NCBI GenBank assembly: GCA_964023275.1
Contig: OZ029913.1
Span: 39,434,757-39,498,756 of the forward strand
Source of the DNA: Norana najaformis
Lineage: Eukaryota; Annelida; Clitellata; Crassiclitellata; Hormogastridae
Reading direction: 5' to 3'
DNA length: 64,000 bases
Shown: piece by piece, positions 26,101-41,100 of the stretch
Position numbering within the stretch: position 1 is the first letter of the stretch
How the letters are laid out: every line of letters begins with the position of its first letter
The notes under the pieces: model-generated
Database searches by the model: none
Seen by the model: only the letters and a program-made list of their open reading frames with translations
What the model was told of the DNA's origin: nothing
Translations under genes and position numbers: made by a program

Positions 26101-29100
26101 AACATAATGCAATGTAAAACATAACTTACAGAGCAACAGTCACAGTTTAATGTACTATTTATTATGTAATGCATATCAATGTAATATAATTATAATGTAA
26201 TTTAATACATAACCTACACAGCATCAGTCTACCAATCTATCAGTCACTCAGTCAGATTTACATGTTGGCTTGAACATAATTTGGCACCTTGTGCCTTTTA
26301 TACAAGTACCTTAGAAGCAAGAATTTACAGTAGCCTAGATTATACATTACCAGATAAGATTAGACTAGATTAGATTACACTACATTACACTAAACTAGAC
26401 TAAACTATGGTAGTCTAGGCTATATTAGAATTGGATTTTGCTAACATCGCTTCAGTTTCCAATAAGAGTGAAGCCTTGACGTTTCTCGTTACTTTCCTGG
26501 ATCAGGAGATCTTGACCTTTAAGAAAAGACTTCATCTTACAGACATAGCCTTCACCTCAGAGACCTTACCTTAGCCTAATAGATCTAGCTTTGACCTTTC
26601 ACACCTGACTTTGACCTTCTAAGCCCAGACTCCAACCCTCTAGACCCGACCTTAACCTTCTGGGCCTGACCTTGTACTGAGCCTTGAGTGATGGCAAGAG
26701 AGAGGCACCGATCGTCAGTCCTTGAAGCTGAGCCTTGAAATGAATAACGATCGGTTTTGCTTTGTTATGAGCCGGCTGTTGAGGCTGCTGCTGTTGCTGC
26801 TGCTGACCCACATCAGTAGCTGAAGAACCAGCAGTCGGTGGATGCTGACCAACACGAGGCTGGTTGGATGGCTGCTGGGCTGGAGGAACTCCCATGTCAA
26901 CTACATCGTAAGCCCTAAACAGAACGAGTATTCAAACAGTACCTTTGTCAGGATCTTAAAAGGTGATACAAATCCGATACATAAATAGTCATATACGTAT
27001 ACAGATAAATACATACATAAAAGCTTAACATAATGTAACTGGACAATATGTAACAACAAACATCGACAGATGGAATTGTTCTGAACCATTGTGTAGAAGC
27101 AGTCACTTCAAGTTACAATCAATATCTGTGGTGTCATTCTTCATCGATGGTGCAACCTGGACCAGGGAATCTGAATATGCATCAACAGTTACTGTGGACT
27201 GGAAATTCATTGGTTTGTCTCTGTCTGTCTGCACGAGACCACCAGTGCAGATCTTGTCCAGCTACATCAGCATCATTCATATACAACCTCGTCATTCTTT
27301 AGAATTATAACATCATTTATGCTGGCAAAAAGCTGTTTCATGAGGATCCTAAAGGCACCATAAAAATACCAAACAAACACACACATATGTATACACATAG
27401 ACATACATACACGCATGTATGATGTAAGATGTCATGATGTAAGAAAAGCTACTACAGTAGGTGAAGAAATCTCACTTGATTTTTGACGGGAGTTTGATGA
27501 ATTCCTGCAAAGTTGTTGATAGCCGCTTGGAACTGTGAACGACCATTGTATGAAGTGCCACCGGATGTTGAGGGATGTCAACACTGACCACACCAATGGT
27601 CAACAGACCAGAATTGTGTTTTGCAGACCGTCGACAGAATGACGAATAGAGACCCTGAGACTTGCCGATGTTGACAGTCACAACCGTTCTGGAAAAGAAC
27701 ACAAGCTCTTAAAAGGCGCTAACTGTTCTGGAAAAGAACACAAGCTCTTAAAAGGTGCTAGCCGTTCTGGAAAAGGACAAAAGCTCTTAAAAAGCGCTAC
27801 CTAGCTGCAGGAAATGCTTTGTAATGCTGTGTTTGTTACCCATGTTAAAAACCTCCCATTACAGCGGAGACCCATTTACATGCAAATCCGCTTAATGCAT
27901 GGTTATGTCGTGGCTCCCAACAATATTTAGCATATGAGATGCATTAAAACACAGTACAGGAACTTTGCTGTATAGTGCTTCATATTGCTCACCAACTTTC
28001 TTACACAGAATCTACTCTCTTCCTTTTGAGTGCTGACATTGGTAAAGATGTAACACACAACTTAGTAACTGTCACTCTAGACAGATATATAATACATAAT
28101 TATAGAGTAATACAAATATACACAGTATAATAAAAAATGTATTAATCTAATATAACAGAAGGGGGAAAGCATCAACCTTCGAGTTGATACCAGTACTTTT
28201 TTCAACATTTCAGTGATTTATTATGTCTTCAATATTGTTTCTTAGATTATGCATTTGAATTTATATTTTTGCAAGGCACCATTTACAGACAGGCCTGCAT
28301 TTTTCAGGATGCTGTGACTAAGTAATTACATGCATAAGTAGGTATGTTAGATTTCAGCATGGCCCCATTAGCACATGGTCTGTTAAAAAGTGGTTATGGT
28401 GGCTTTGGCTCCTGACGTCCAATTGTAAAGGGATCTCCAATTCAGTTGGTCTATCGTGAGGCATAGTTAAAATCGGCTGTTTGGTAGCATGCTGGGTCTG
28501 TCATCCAACACAAGCAGGTGCCAGTCTGCTGCTCGTATTCCGTGCAATGACCCTGGACAAGTAGTTTGTGCACGCTTGTCTTGTGCCTCAGATTCAGATT
28601 TGTTGACAGCGTGCTGCTGAAAAGACCATTGTATGCATGCCTTCACACAACACTGGTTCATATCTAGCTGAAAAATAATTCATGTAAAAAAAATCAGTTA
28701 AGAATTCTGAGCGAAACTCACTGCATGCTTGTCTGAATGCCTTCCAAGAGAACAATCATCGTATGACCAATAGACAGAGTTGCAGATGACTCTGTCGATT
28801 TCCTCTTAACCAATCCTGTACAAATACAAATTTCATCTAAATTACATCAAGTTATTGATCTAAGAGATGCTGGAACCTCCTTATAACATCGGGAAGCCAT
28901 ATCAAGTACCATGTTATAACGAGATTTGTGTTATGATAAGGTCAAGTTACAAAGCTGAAGTAAATCTGGGATGCATGCTTTCACACATGTTGCGTCAGAA
29001 TTTGTGTGAACTGAATGCTCTAGTAAAAGGCAAAGCTCACGTGTTCCATCATGTTACGTAGGGGAGGTGCTCATTTCCTAATCTTACGCCTTTGAGCCAA

Positions 29101-32100
29101 CAGTGGATGAATCCACAAGTCCTATACACAACGCCAACATATCGCAGACCTTGCAGTTTACTTCCCAGCTTACACCAGTACCAAGTTCCACTGCTTTGTG
29201 ATAGAGACAGCAGCACACAAACAACTTGCCCATGAATGTTGTTACACAGGGTCTGCTCAGCAGGTCTGAACTCACAATCATTGGATATACAGACCCAGTG
29301 CACTACCTAATAGGACATTATGCAACACCCTGCTTCACGGATTACTCAAACAATCAAGCAGAGTGAACGGTGCAGGCGCTAACCTTTCACCTTTTCACGG
29401 TGTGTTGCGCTGGCTTGGCATCCCTGAAGTTCAGCCTCCAGCTTGAGTCCGCTCAGATGAGCCGATATATGAATGCGTTGCACTTTTGCAACGCCAAAGA
29501 CAACCAAAGGAATTTTCTCATTGATCATAAAGCCTAAACAAATAATAAATTTGCACTAAGTAGATTACTAATTAAATAACTAAGTTACTAATTTAAAATT
29601 ACTAATTTAAACTGCTTTTTCAAATAAATAACAGATCTAGTTAGTAGACTTTAAATCACTAATAGGTGGAAGGGTGGTAGATTGCGCAGTGTAAGGTCAG
29701 GTGGTACAGGGTATGGAAAGGCAAGCCAAGATGAAGCTTAAGTCTAATCTGGAAACTTCTGTAGCTCATTTATAGTAAAGCATAAGTATCAACAGAGCAG
29801 CTTCCGAGTAAAACCACATTCCGAAATCATAATCCTTTCGACAGAAGCAGGCAAGATCTGTGATGCTGAAGGGACAGGAATACGGCATGACTGGTAGAAA
29901 AGGTAAGCACAATTAAGTTAAGGTCACAAATGCGTATGAGTGCAAATATCAAGATAATTTATATAGTGCCTTTTGACAAACTCTGAGGCATAGCAATCAA
30001 ACAGATCTAAAGAGGTGTGACTTGAAATAAGCTGAAAATGTTTCTTGAGCTGTCTGTTCAACAAGGAAAACTTACTCTGAGTGAACACACTCGGAGACTT
30101 CTGGGCTTTCGGCGGCAGTTGCCTTCTTGCTGACAGGAGTGGCTGTCTTTCTGCAACTTCCACATTGGTAGTGACGGTTGTCGACTCTTTCACAAAGGGC
30201 ATGGACTGCGATTCTGAGACCTTGTCTGGTTCCTCCTCGATGTCTGACAGACGTGACTGCACAACGGTCTTCATGGTGGGCATCATGGAGTACAGATCGA
30301 GCAGATGATACAGCGTGCGCCAGCACTTCGGCGTGTTTTCCTTGATTTCGTCAACAATCGTCTTCTCAGCAACAGCCGGAGATGACGTGTCAGCCATCTC
30401 AATGGCAATTGAGTCGCTCAGGTTGATCGAATGGAGTGGCGACTGGACACCGCTGCCCTGAGACTCAGCTCCGGCCTTTACACTTGAATAATGATGACCT
30501 TTAACGGGTTTGTCTGGCGACTGCCCAGGCTGCGCAGACACAAGGCTTGGGAGATGATCCGGTCTTCGACTGGGATGTTGGGTCTTTTCAGTCCGCAAGC
30601 CAGTCGCTCGAATCCCTGATGCCTCGGTCGTTTTCAAGTGACTAGCCTCTGGGAGGTTTCTGTCAGCCTTGGACCCTGAGGCATCTGTGGAATGGTAGAC
30701 AGCACCGCTGGACATCTTGGCGCTGTATGCCTCCGAAGGAGAGGTGGCAGATGGATTGGTGCCATAGATGGCCTGACGCAGACAGCTCTTCATCGGGTCA
30801 TCCTTGAGCTCGAGCTGCGTCTTGAAAATGTTCTCGATCATAGTCACAAACTGGTGGACAAGGCGCAGGAGCGACATGTTGACATGCTGTGTGATAGACT
30901 GACAGTTAACATTGAAGTTGACCTTTGTTGTAGTTGGCTTCGCTTCTATCTGGTCCAGAGCAAGCTTCAGGGCATTCAATGACTTCTGGCGTGAGTCACT
31001 CAGTCCCTCTGTCAACGTACAATCTCTTTCTTTGTCCTTCTCCTTCTCCTTGTCCTTCTCAAAATCGATGATGTCCTTCATCGAGAGCATCACTGCAAAG
31101 GTGTCGCAAAGGAAAGCAGGTGTCCCAAAGTGTTTGTCGTTAAGGAATTTGGGAAGCTGTTTCAGCTTCCCCCGGCCGCTCATGGTCGACTTGCGACTCG
31201 GATTTGCCTCTGAGTCAACAATTTCAACGCGAAGGGCGTTCAGGATGCCCGTTATTGAAACGTCACCACCAAACTTCTTCATCATCGCCGACATATGCAC
31301 AGTCTCCAGCTGCAAGCCCATCGCTCGTAGCAATGGCTTAAACAAAACCTGGAAAAGAAGAATTTTTTGGATATATTTGCTGTGCTGTGTAGTCTAATCT
31401 AAACACTCAAATGGTGTTGCTATCAACATACAAAAGGTTTCAATCGAAGGTCAATTCACATGCAACCATGGTTAAAAATCACAATTCATTGGAGAAGTCT
31501 AGTCGAAATGTGATGGGTCAGGGCAACCAAAATTCAGGGTACAGTGGGTAACAAGTTCAAAGACAAACTTCAAAAGTTTAGACCTGAATGAAATTAAGAA
31601 CTGACAGAACACACATAACAGCAGTGAATTCCAAAGCTTTGGAGCAGGCACAAAGGAAGCCCAGAAGCCCAACACCGTCCTAGCCCATGGTCACCATCAT
31701 CAGTTGCTCATCCAGGAGGGACTTAATGCAATCAAGAGGTCAACCAGTGATTCTGCAGAGGTATTAAGGCATATGATTAATACATCATGACTGACCATGT
31801 CAAACACCACACTTAGATCAAGACCAGCAAGCAGGTTAAACACACTGAGAATCAGTGGTGTTACAGATATCTGAGATCAGTCTGAGCAGGATCGTCTCCG
31901 CAGAATATCCTTTCCTGAAGCCTGTTTGTAGCTTCGGCACAAGGTCACTTGCTTCTAAATAGCATACCATCTGCTGAATCACCATCTTCCCAATAACCTT
32001 CAATAAAATGTTAGACTGCCAAAAGATCGGCCAATTCAGTAGCATGCTGTATCTGAAATCCCTCGACAAGCTGTTCATAAACATTGTCTCGCATCTCAGT

Positions 32101-35100
32101 TTAAGATTTACTGACCTCACATATGCCTATTTTGTTGCTAGACAAACTTACCTGAGCATCTGCCAACTGAAATGCGGGTCTGGCCATGGCAGCCACTCGT
32201 TGCGTATTCAGGCTATCGTCCTGACTCAGGTCACTGATTCCTGTATTGGTCCATGACTCTTGACCCATGGAAGGATAGCACTGCAGCCCGGTAGGATGAT
32301 GTGAAACGCGGGTAAACTCCTGTTGACGCTGCATCCAACGGTACATATCCTCATCCTCGCGTTTGTCCAGTCCGGTCAGGTGTCGTGTGAGGCTCTGGCG
32401 CAGAGGAGTGCTCGGCATTGAAGCTGTGAGCATATGCTCGCTGCTACTTTTCGTCGATCCAGAGCTGAACGTCTGGTGGCTGGTGTTTGGTCGCAGATTG
32501 GCTGGAACGGATGCTGGTGGTGCTGGAGGATAGGTGGCACTTCCGCCACCAGATGTGGCCGGGAAGAACTGACTGCTGCCAACTTCTGTCTGCTTGATGG
32601 GTGACTCTCCGAGGGAAAAGTGAGCCGGAAAACTGGATATGGACGCACCATGCCTGTGTCTGCTTCCTAGAATGCAATGCATTTTAAAGCAATTTCATGT
32701 AATTGGAATGTATGTAATATAACTAGTCTATCTTGCACAGAGCATATGCTCACCCATTTGGCAAAATATCCCTTCTGGAGAAAATCCTCTATTGCTCCCC
32801 CATTTCTACCTCTCCTCTCTCCCACTTCCCTTCCTTTGCTCTCCCCTGCTTTTCCCTACCCCTCCCCTGAGGCAGTCACTGTATAGGAGCAATGAGCAAG
32901 TCCTTCGCTCAAAACTGCTCAGCGCCTTCAACTGATACTTAGTCATTAGACAGTGGTGCTTAATAAACGCACAAATAATTATCACAATAAGCCACGAAAA
33001 ATGCCACAATCTACAAGTGCGATCACAGCATGTTACAGTATCTGCTAGATCATCATGTTTCAGTGCCTTTCAGAAGTTCTGAAAAGAGCTACACAAATAC
33101 TCAGATACATACCATGTGACTTCTGGCCGCTTTTTCCATATGCCACTCCCGTCTTCGGCAATCGAGAGTCGATGCTTTCCGTGCCTGTGTCCATCACCGG
33201 ACCGATGACTTGACTACTGGACAAAGCACCAGCACCAGCACCATCACCAGCAGCAGCAGCAGGAGGTGAAGCCACTGCAAGAGGCGACTGAGCAGCTGAA
33301 GGTGTCGGTCCCCCATGTACGGATCCACTCTTGTGAATGGATCCGGTCTTCTGAACAGATCCCCCCTCGGCCTTGAGAAGAGAAGTCTTCTCATCAATGA
33401 CCTCAAAGTTGTCCAGCGTTCCCTCACCGTCATCGACCGCTCCTCCGACAGTCTGCAAACTGTCCATACCAGAGTCCAGGGGGATTGCGAACGTCACTGC
33501 GACCTTCTTCTTGGTCTAAGGAAAACAGTACAAGCTTCTGAGTGAGTAAGCTTCTACTGTTAATGACTTACTACTTCTGTAGATGCTGACTGACCATATC
33601 ACTAAAATATGTGATTATTACTTATGTACAGGCAACTATCAATTCACGGCTGGTGCATGATGATAACGGAGCTATCGCAATTTTAGAACAGAATAGTTGA
33701 ACAAAGAATGAAAGCTGGAAGACGGATTATTTAAAGCAACGCCAGATACACAAAATTCATACAGATTCTATTTTACAAAATGTTGGAATATAGATAAAAG
33801 ATGTTCAAGAAATCAATCAAGCAGCCTCTTGTAGTCTAACAGCCAAGCATTCTATAAATCAACATGTGCCCTCATCAGCAATCACACATAGAGGTGTTTC
33901 TCTAACGATGTCCACAAAGAGGGAAGAATCACGTCCAAACGCAGACAAGGGGAGGGAGTTATGCCCAGTGCAGACGTCCGCATCTACATCTACATTTATT
34001 TGAATACAAACTGTGCCTTAAACAACAACTTCAGTCAGATAGCAGTCTGCACTGCTTCAGATCTAATTAGATGCCCTTTGCTGGACGTGGCAGTATCAAA
34101 TAAAACCCAACCATAGCACTGCAAATATCAAAAAGGCAGCCTAATCTAGGCCTTATTACTCCATGCAGTGCAGATGTCCATAGAGGGATGGGGTGGGTAA
34201 TGCCACAAGTAAAAAAGAGGGAGGGAGGGGTCTTAACTAGGTCTTTCTATGGATGTCCTTAATGGACGACCTCAAATGAGCCAATCAAAAGTTTAACTTG
34301 TCCTTAGTCTTTTTCTTGTCATGCAATGTAATTTTACAGCCACTTAGTTTAGGCCCAACAGAATTGCAATCTTGCATGGACTAGAGCACAGAAATAAATT
34401 TTTACTGCCCATGCAGTAGGACAGAGTGCGCATGGTGAAAAAAAATTACAGAGAAATTGGAACCCTCATACTGTATCGTGAGCCAAATTTTCAGGAACCC
34501 AAATACTGCACTATTTATTTATTACTTATTGCACTTATCACATGCGCAAGAAGAATATGTCTGAACGTGAAGCACGAAACGCAAGAACAGATGTCCAGGG
34601 TTGTTATATGGAGACCACTCAGAGGCTCCAATCTACAATTGTTGGATTAATGACCTGGCAAACTGTCAAACAGAGCACACAGTACCAAACAGTTGTCTAA
34701 GCCCTCAGACAACGTTAGCAGCACAAAAGGAAATGAAAGACAGACCTTGAAGTTTGAATTGGCAAGCATCGGCATGTAAAGAACGTTTTTCCACTGCCTC
34801 GTCAGAACCAGGATTCCCTTCTTCACTGTCCACAGCTGAGGAAGCGTGTCATCATGCTGGTTTTCCTCAATTGTTCGGACGCCAACTCTGTGAATGTAAC
34901 GCCGCAGAACGGTGAGCAGCTGACACGAAGGATCCTCTTGAAGCATCTTCGACTGCCGTGTAATTCGGTTGTATTTGCTCTGAACAACAATGACAACGGG
35001 ATTTTCAGTCCCACATAGGCCACCTAAAGCGCGTCACAATTACTCCCACATGGTTCACAGAAGTGTGTCACAGTTACTCCCAAATGCATTTTTGCTGATC

Positions 35101-38100
35101 CAAGCATTTTATTCAGCAACATGCCCCACTCTCCAAACATTTGATGGGCTGAAGGCCTACATGTGCACCCATGCATGAGACGTAGCTAGTGGTCTACAGT
35201 TTTCCCAGCCAAGGCTTGCATCAACAATCCATTTAGGTAACCCGTAATTGTAGTGTTCCAAATTCAATTGCATTAGCGTGTTAATGTTAGGGGTTAGGGT
35301 CAAGGACAGGAGTTAGGATTACGGTCAGGGTTGAGGTTAGTCATTAAAGTAAATAAGGATCATTACATGGGAGTTTTCGTCTTCGTGGCCCTTACAGCCT
35401 ACACTATCACAGGCTCGCTCAACATGACCATACAGCAGAACATCGATGGTACTGAGCAATTGTGAGTAAGGACTTGCTCAAGATCTCCACACAGGAACCA
35501 TCTCAGAGGATGCTCGTACCCATGCTCTCCTCATTACAAGCTAAGCACTCTAAACAATCGGCAGCCATGCCTCATATCACGTGTAATATTTGTGGTGAAG
35601 CAGAGAACTTTTAAGGAAAATGTACAATGACACACGGGAAATTTTGGTACCTGCAGAGGGTGAACAGATTTGGAAGCTTATTATATGTTGTGGCTCCAAT
35701 TAGTAAAACACAGAGCTGCCATGGAGGACCAGCAAAAGAACACAATAAACATCAAAATGGCACTTATTTGTAGCACTTTATCCGCAGACAATCATGAGGT
35801 AAGGTTTGAACATGACTCTGCCCACTTACTGAATGTATCTGGGAATGGCAAAATGCCTCCCGAATGGCTACACGAAGTGAACCACAGTTACTCCTGCATA
35901 GCTACCCAAACTGTGCCATTGTTACTGCTGCATGGTTCCCTGAAATATTGTCACAGTTACTGCCACATGGCCACCCAAAAGGCGCCACAGTTACTCCCAC
36001 CGGGTAATCGTAATCTCGAGATTTCTACAGTGCCGAACGATAGCTAAGTTGCGGGAACCAGCTTATTTACAGGTGCTCAGTCAAAACAAAATCGATAGGC
36101 AAAAGGGTTCGGTTCCAGGTTGTAGCCGTACTAGTCGTAGTTATTCCTACATGGCTACCTAAACTGCACCACAGTAACTCCTGAGGTACTTAAAGCACGT
36201 CAGTTACTCCCCAGCTACCCAGATCACGTCAAAATTTATCTCACATGGCTACTCATAGTTAATCACATTTACTTCTGATCCTTGACTTCGGTTTAATTAT
36301 TGCTTTCATTAAGCAGTGACCATCGACTGATATCCTGAGCATTATTACTCTGGCACTATACACGTTATCCGATCAGATCATACTGACAGGATTCATACCT
36401 TGACTGGCATATGAATGCCTTGCATCTCAAGAGCATCGGTCATGATGCAAGCCATGACGGCACAGACTCGCTTGTTGTACAGATTGTGGAGGCAGCTGGC
36501 TGCCAACATCGCTCGGTGACACGGATTCATCCACGAGTTGATGGCCGGAGTTGCAGTCGACAACAGGTTCCAGTCGTTTCTTCAGCAAAAAACAACCAAC
36601 AGCCTAATGACTGTCCTCTGAATGGTATGTATTTGGATATTTATGCTGCACATTTGAGGAAAATTTCCAAAAACACCTATTTACAGTTAGCCCTGCATGG
36701 ATACCCAAAGAGCATCACAGTTACTCCCAAGGTTACCAAAAGCATGGCTCAGTTAAGTGATAGAGTCAGAGGTCAGCTGGTTTTCCAAAATAATCTTTTG
36801 TTACCTTCAATTGCTAAGTCAATAAACAGTAATTTAGGTAAACTAGTAAGTAGCTAGATGACTCTATCAGCAATGGTCCTCAAAATCACACTTCCGGAAA
36901 TTACAATCACCAACAGTCTACAAACCGATCGAATATATTTCAATTTTTGGTTAAAGAGTACCTGACAAACGATATTTGGGGCTGAAGACTTACCGAGTAT
37001 ATTCCAACTTTCGTTTCCTGGGCGAAGGAGGTGGTGCTGCAAAGTTGAACCAGACGGTCTTAAACTCAAGTACACAGCTTGACGCATCTCCTCTCAGCTT
37101 CTCCGTGCTCTGTGTGGCATTGTTCTCTTCATGTTCCACCGAGCTTGTCGATCGATGCGACAGCCGTGACTTCCATGAAGCCTCATCATCCGCTGTGTTG
37201 CCGTCTGCCCAACTCTTTGCGCTCTGCAGCGAGATGAGGTCCGAGTCTCGCTGGCTCTCATGCTCCTTTGTGAGACACCCTTCTGGCACACACGAGGCCT
37301 GGAGCCTCATCGCCAGGGAAGATGTCTCCATCTCATACTTGCCCTGTGTCCCTTTTGCCTCAATCTCGATGTCATGGAGGATCTTGGCAACGTTCTGAAA
37401 GCGCTCCTCGTTCATCTTGGCATTATAGCCATCGCGTCGCGCTGCCTTCAGGTTGATATTCTCCATTCCACACTCAAACATTATGAACCCAGCAATGTCC
37501 TCAACGCTGTTTCCTGGTTCATTTGTCTGCGGAAAGGTCTCCATCCGCGTTGGTCCTCCTCCCAATCGACCACCCATCTGGTTTTCATCATACAGCGGTG
37601 CTGGTTGTTTCTGGAACGTGAACAGGACCTTGGACCGGTGCTCTGGAATCACAGTCAGAAAGATGCTGTCTGAGTAGTTGCTGTGCTTCTTCATCCGTCG
37701 CAGCTGGAAATGTATCCGCGCCACGTTTAGGCTTCCAACTACATCCTCCAGGTGAGCCTCCAGAGGTGCCTGGTCACCTTCAAGCACATCACGCTCCAGC
37801 GAATTTGTCTTCGGCGAGGATGGTTCCTGCTTCCGGCCACCGCTTCCGGGTGCATCGGCCCCGCTACCAGAGGGCGTGGCATCTGCAGAAGGGGATTGGA
37901 GAACACTATTGGTTAGCAGCTGGAGATGGATGCTGTCAATGCTGGCAGCAAGAACTGAGACACAGGTCAGCTCTCGAGCCCGCTCGAGGGCGGAAATTGA
38001 AATTGTCTCCTCGACAAGGGATGCTTGCAAGATGCAGACATTTATCTAGAATTCAAACATGTATGCAATCTGAAAATTCTATATATGACGCAAGGCTGTT

Positions 38101-41100
38101 AACAATACTAACAAATGAAATGCCAATAATACCAATACTCTAAAAACACTAATCATTATCATCCTATGTAACTTTAAATTTTGCCATGATCAACTGTCGC
38201 AGAGAAAGGTTTACCTAATTCATCCTTGGCACATTTCATTCACCAGTAATAGAAATTGATAAGTCTTTCACTCAGTTTTCTTTGCTTTAGCATGCCTACT
38301 CATTTCCAATATCTAACAAACTTCAAAAACAATTTTGAAGTTATAAATTCATACAAATTAATAAATTAAACCAGCCAGTTTATCAACGATCACGACAGGA
38401 CATGCTTCCAGTCAATCAGATTTTAGAAGAATGAGAAGTGCAACAAATTAGTGGCAATGGTCGTAGCACTTCGTCAATCACAGCTCATCAAAGAAAAAGT
38501 ATACGAAACCATACATAGCTGGGAAAAAGTACTGGAATCGAGTACAGGTGATTTAAGGGTTAAAACTATCGGGAACACAAGCGATACCTCCAAAATAAAA
38601 GTATCACAATACTCGCTGCGATATTGACAGAAGCAATGGTGATACCAAGTGATTGCAATACTGCATCACAGTAGCAATACCAAGATCCATTTAAAGATCA
38701 CTAAACTGCTACTATGCCCAGCTGCATTGTTTGTAATGTATTGTAATAAAATACATGTATGTACGTAAAACTATGTAACCTAATGACTTCCATAGCACCA
38801 TAATCATAATGCACAATGCATCAACAGATGCCTAATCTAATCTAATCTTGGAAAATTCTGTAGCACCTTTATACTACTAGACAAGGATGCACTCTGAAAT
38901 CATTCCTTCAGACAGAACCAATAGCCCTAATCTTGGACCAGACCAGCTGATTTAATCTGGCTCTAATCAAACCTGGACCTAAGCTAATTTGGAAACTTCA
39001 GCTGTAATGCCTTAATTTATTGCAATGCACAAGGCATCAATCACAGCTAAACCAACTGACCTTCGAAAGGAAAAAGATGACCTGCAGTCGTGACCCCTTG
39101 CTCTTCCTCTCTGTCCAATCGATTGCCGCTGTGGCTTCTGGCCTCATCCCGTGGACATCCTTGGTCGCAGTCCGCGGAGGCTGGTGATGGTGGTGGCGGC
39201 CCTTGTCCTTCTTCAGAACTGGTCCATCATCTTTCTTCTCTGTCGAATCAGAGGAACTCGCATGTCGTTTGCGTTTTCGGCGGTTCTGCTCTTCCACAGA
39301 ACTAGTGCACTTGAAGTGGAGGCTGTCAACAATGGTGGATGGAGAAAGCGATGCCAGGACTGGTGTCACAGCCTCCAGGTATCTGGAAAGAAAACTAACC
39401 TAAGTAAAGTTCTGTTCAAGTAACTGGGGTCCAACACTTTTTCATCACTGAGATTAGCCAAATAGCCCATCACCCACAGATGCCACATTGCCACAAATTA
39501 ACTTGAGCCCAGCATGCTTTCTCCCATGTTGGACCCTCCTCCTGGAACAGTGTTCCATTGAATATGCATGCTGTTTCGCTTAATTCTGCTCAGTATACAT
39601 TTTCCACCTACCTTAAGTTGCACTTGTTTAATTCAGACATTCATGCAGTGCTACTGAGAGGTGGTTAAAAATCATTCTGTACAGTCTTGACACATACACA
39701 CACCACTCCAAAAAAGCTACCCTGCATGCTGACAAACTACTTCATATATTCATATCTCTAAATAAAATGAAATAAACATAACTGTCATCTTTTTCTTGCA
39801 CATTCAGTGCAGAAATTAAATTAAATGAAAATTTTACTGCCATTTTCCAGATCTTTTCTTTCTGTAAATGCTTTCCTCTAAATAAACTGAAACAAAATCC
39901 GACCTCTGCAAAGCCTCCAACATAAGAGGTGAAATCATGATGTCGACAGAACCCTTCAGATTGACAACAGCCGTCATTTTCGATTCTGGACAACCATCTG
40001 AACATCAGACAAGTCACTTTTAAACCTCTAACTCCACTTTCTAGGCCTTATCATTTCACACAGAAAAGTAATGCACAAAAACAATTGCAATCCGCAAAGG
40101 TGGATCCCGAGGAAATCTGACATCCTCACATGTTTTTGTAAGGGTAATGCTCACTGTGTTGTCTCAAACTGGTTAGGATTACCTGCTAGAAGCAGAAGTA
40201 GAAAAAGGTTGTGAATAACTAGGAAAGTAAACAGTTTAAAAAAATATATATTCAAAAATAAACCCCCAACATGCTAAATTTGCGACAACCACAAAAAGAA
40301 GAACAGATTCAGTGGCCTTACCCGAACTGGGCGGCAGAGTTTCAGATGCACTGGGAAAGTCATAATTGTTCCTCGAAGTTGTTCCAGATGCACTTGAGTT
40401 GCTACTTGGAGTTGATGGTGAACCTGGCAGCCGTTTCCCAACCATAAGGTTTGTGGTGAACCCTTCGTGGAGGTATGAAAACTCAGGGATGCATGAGACA
40501 TTGCTCTGCAGCACGGGAGGTCCACCCCTGGTTCGGGTCGAGTCCCCATTTGGCGAGACAGTGCTTCCATTTGGCTGTCGAACTGGCGAGGACCAACTGG
40601 AGCAGTGCAGCTGGGTCATGTGGTTCATGTAGCAGGACATCAAGAGTGGCGATTTGGTGATCGGCTGATTGATCTGACCATGGAGGTCGATGTAGTTGAC
40701 GGCAAATGGAATCTGGGTGGCATCTGTTTCAAGGCTCTCGTCGTCTTCAGCTACGCATGTCACATCGTCCTCGCTAGACAGTGGCGCATCAATCGGGAAC
40801 TCATCTCCTGCCAGGTGGCGCGATGAACAGGCGGAAACAAATGAGTCTGCATCAGTGCTCGACTCAGCTGGATGGAACTCAGCCGCATTGTCATAGAAGC
40901 TTGCAAGGCTCGAGCTTTGGGCATCACTGTCTGGAGAACGGACTCCTGAGTGGAGTCCTGGGACGAAGTCCACCGCAGACTGGCCTGGAAGCGTCCTTGA
41001 AATTTCAACAGCTCTCCTTGCTTTCTCGATGTTCTTAGGGAGACTGGCAGCACTGGATGATGCATCTTCCGTGGCAGAGAAGAACCTGTCGCTGGTACCG

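Larger units (their letters stand above)
34980..36760. repeat. About 35-bp minisatellite on both sides of exon 24
   Basis: Units of the type CACAGTTACTCCCACATGGC plus TACCCAAA occur at 35025-35090, 35870-36005, 36130-36250 and 36690-36740. Exon 24 (36399-36579) lies inside the array, and a 108-bp foreign repeat splits it at 36006. Confidence 0.75.

Noticed and set aside
35285..35345. TTAGGG-like string resembling telomere repeat
   Set aside because: Only short, degenerate GTTAGGGTCAAGG-type units; not a telomeric array.
36976..38143. Plus-strand frames opposite exon 23
   Set aside because: Antisense shadows of the conserved exon.
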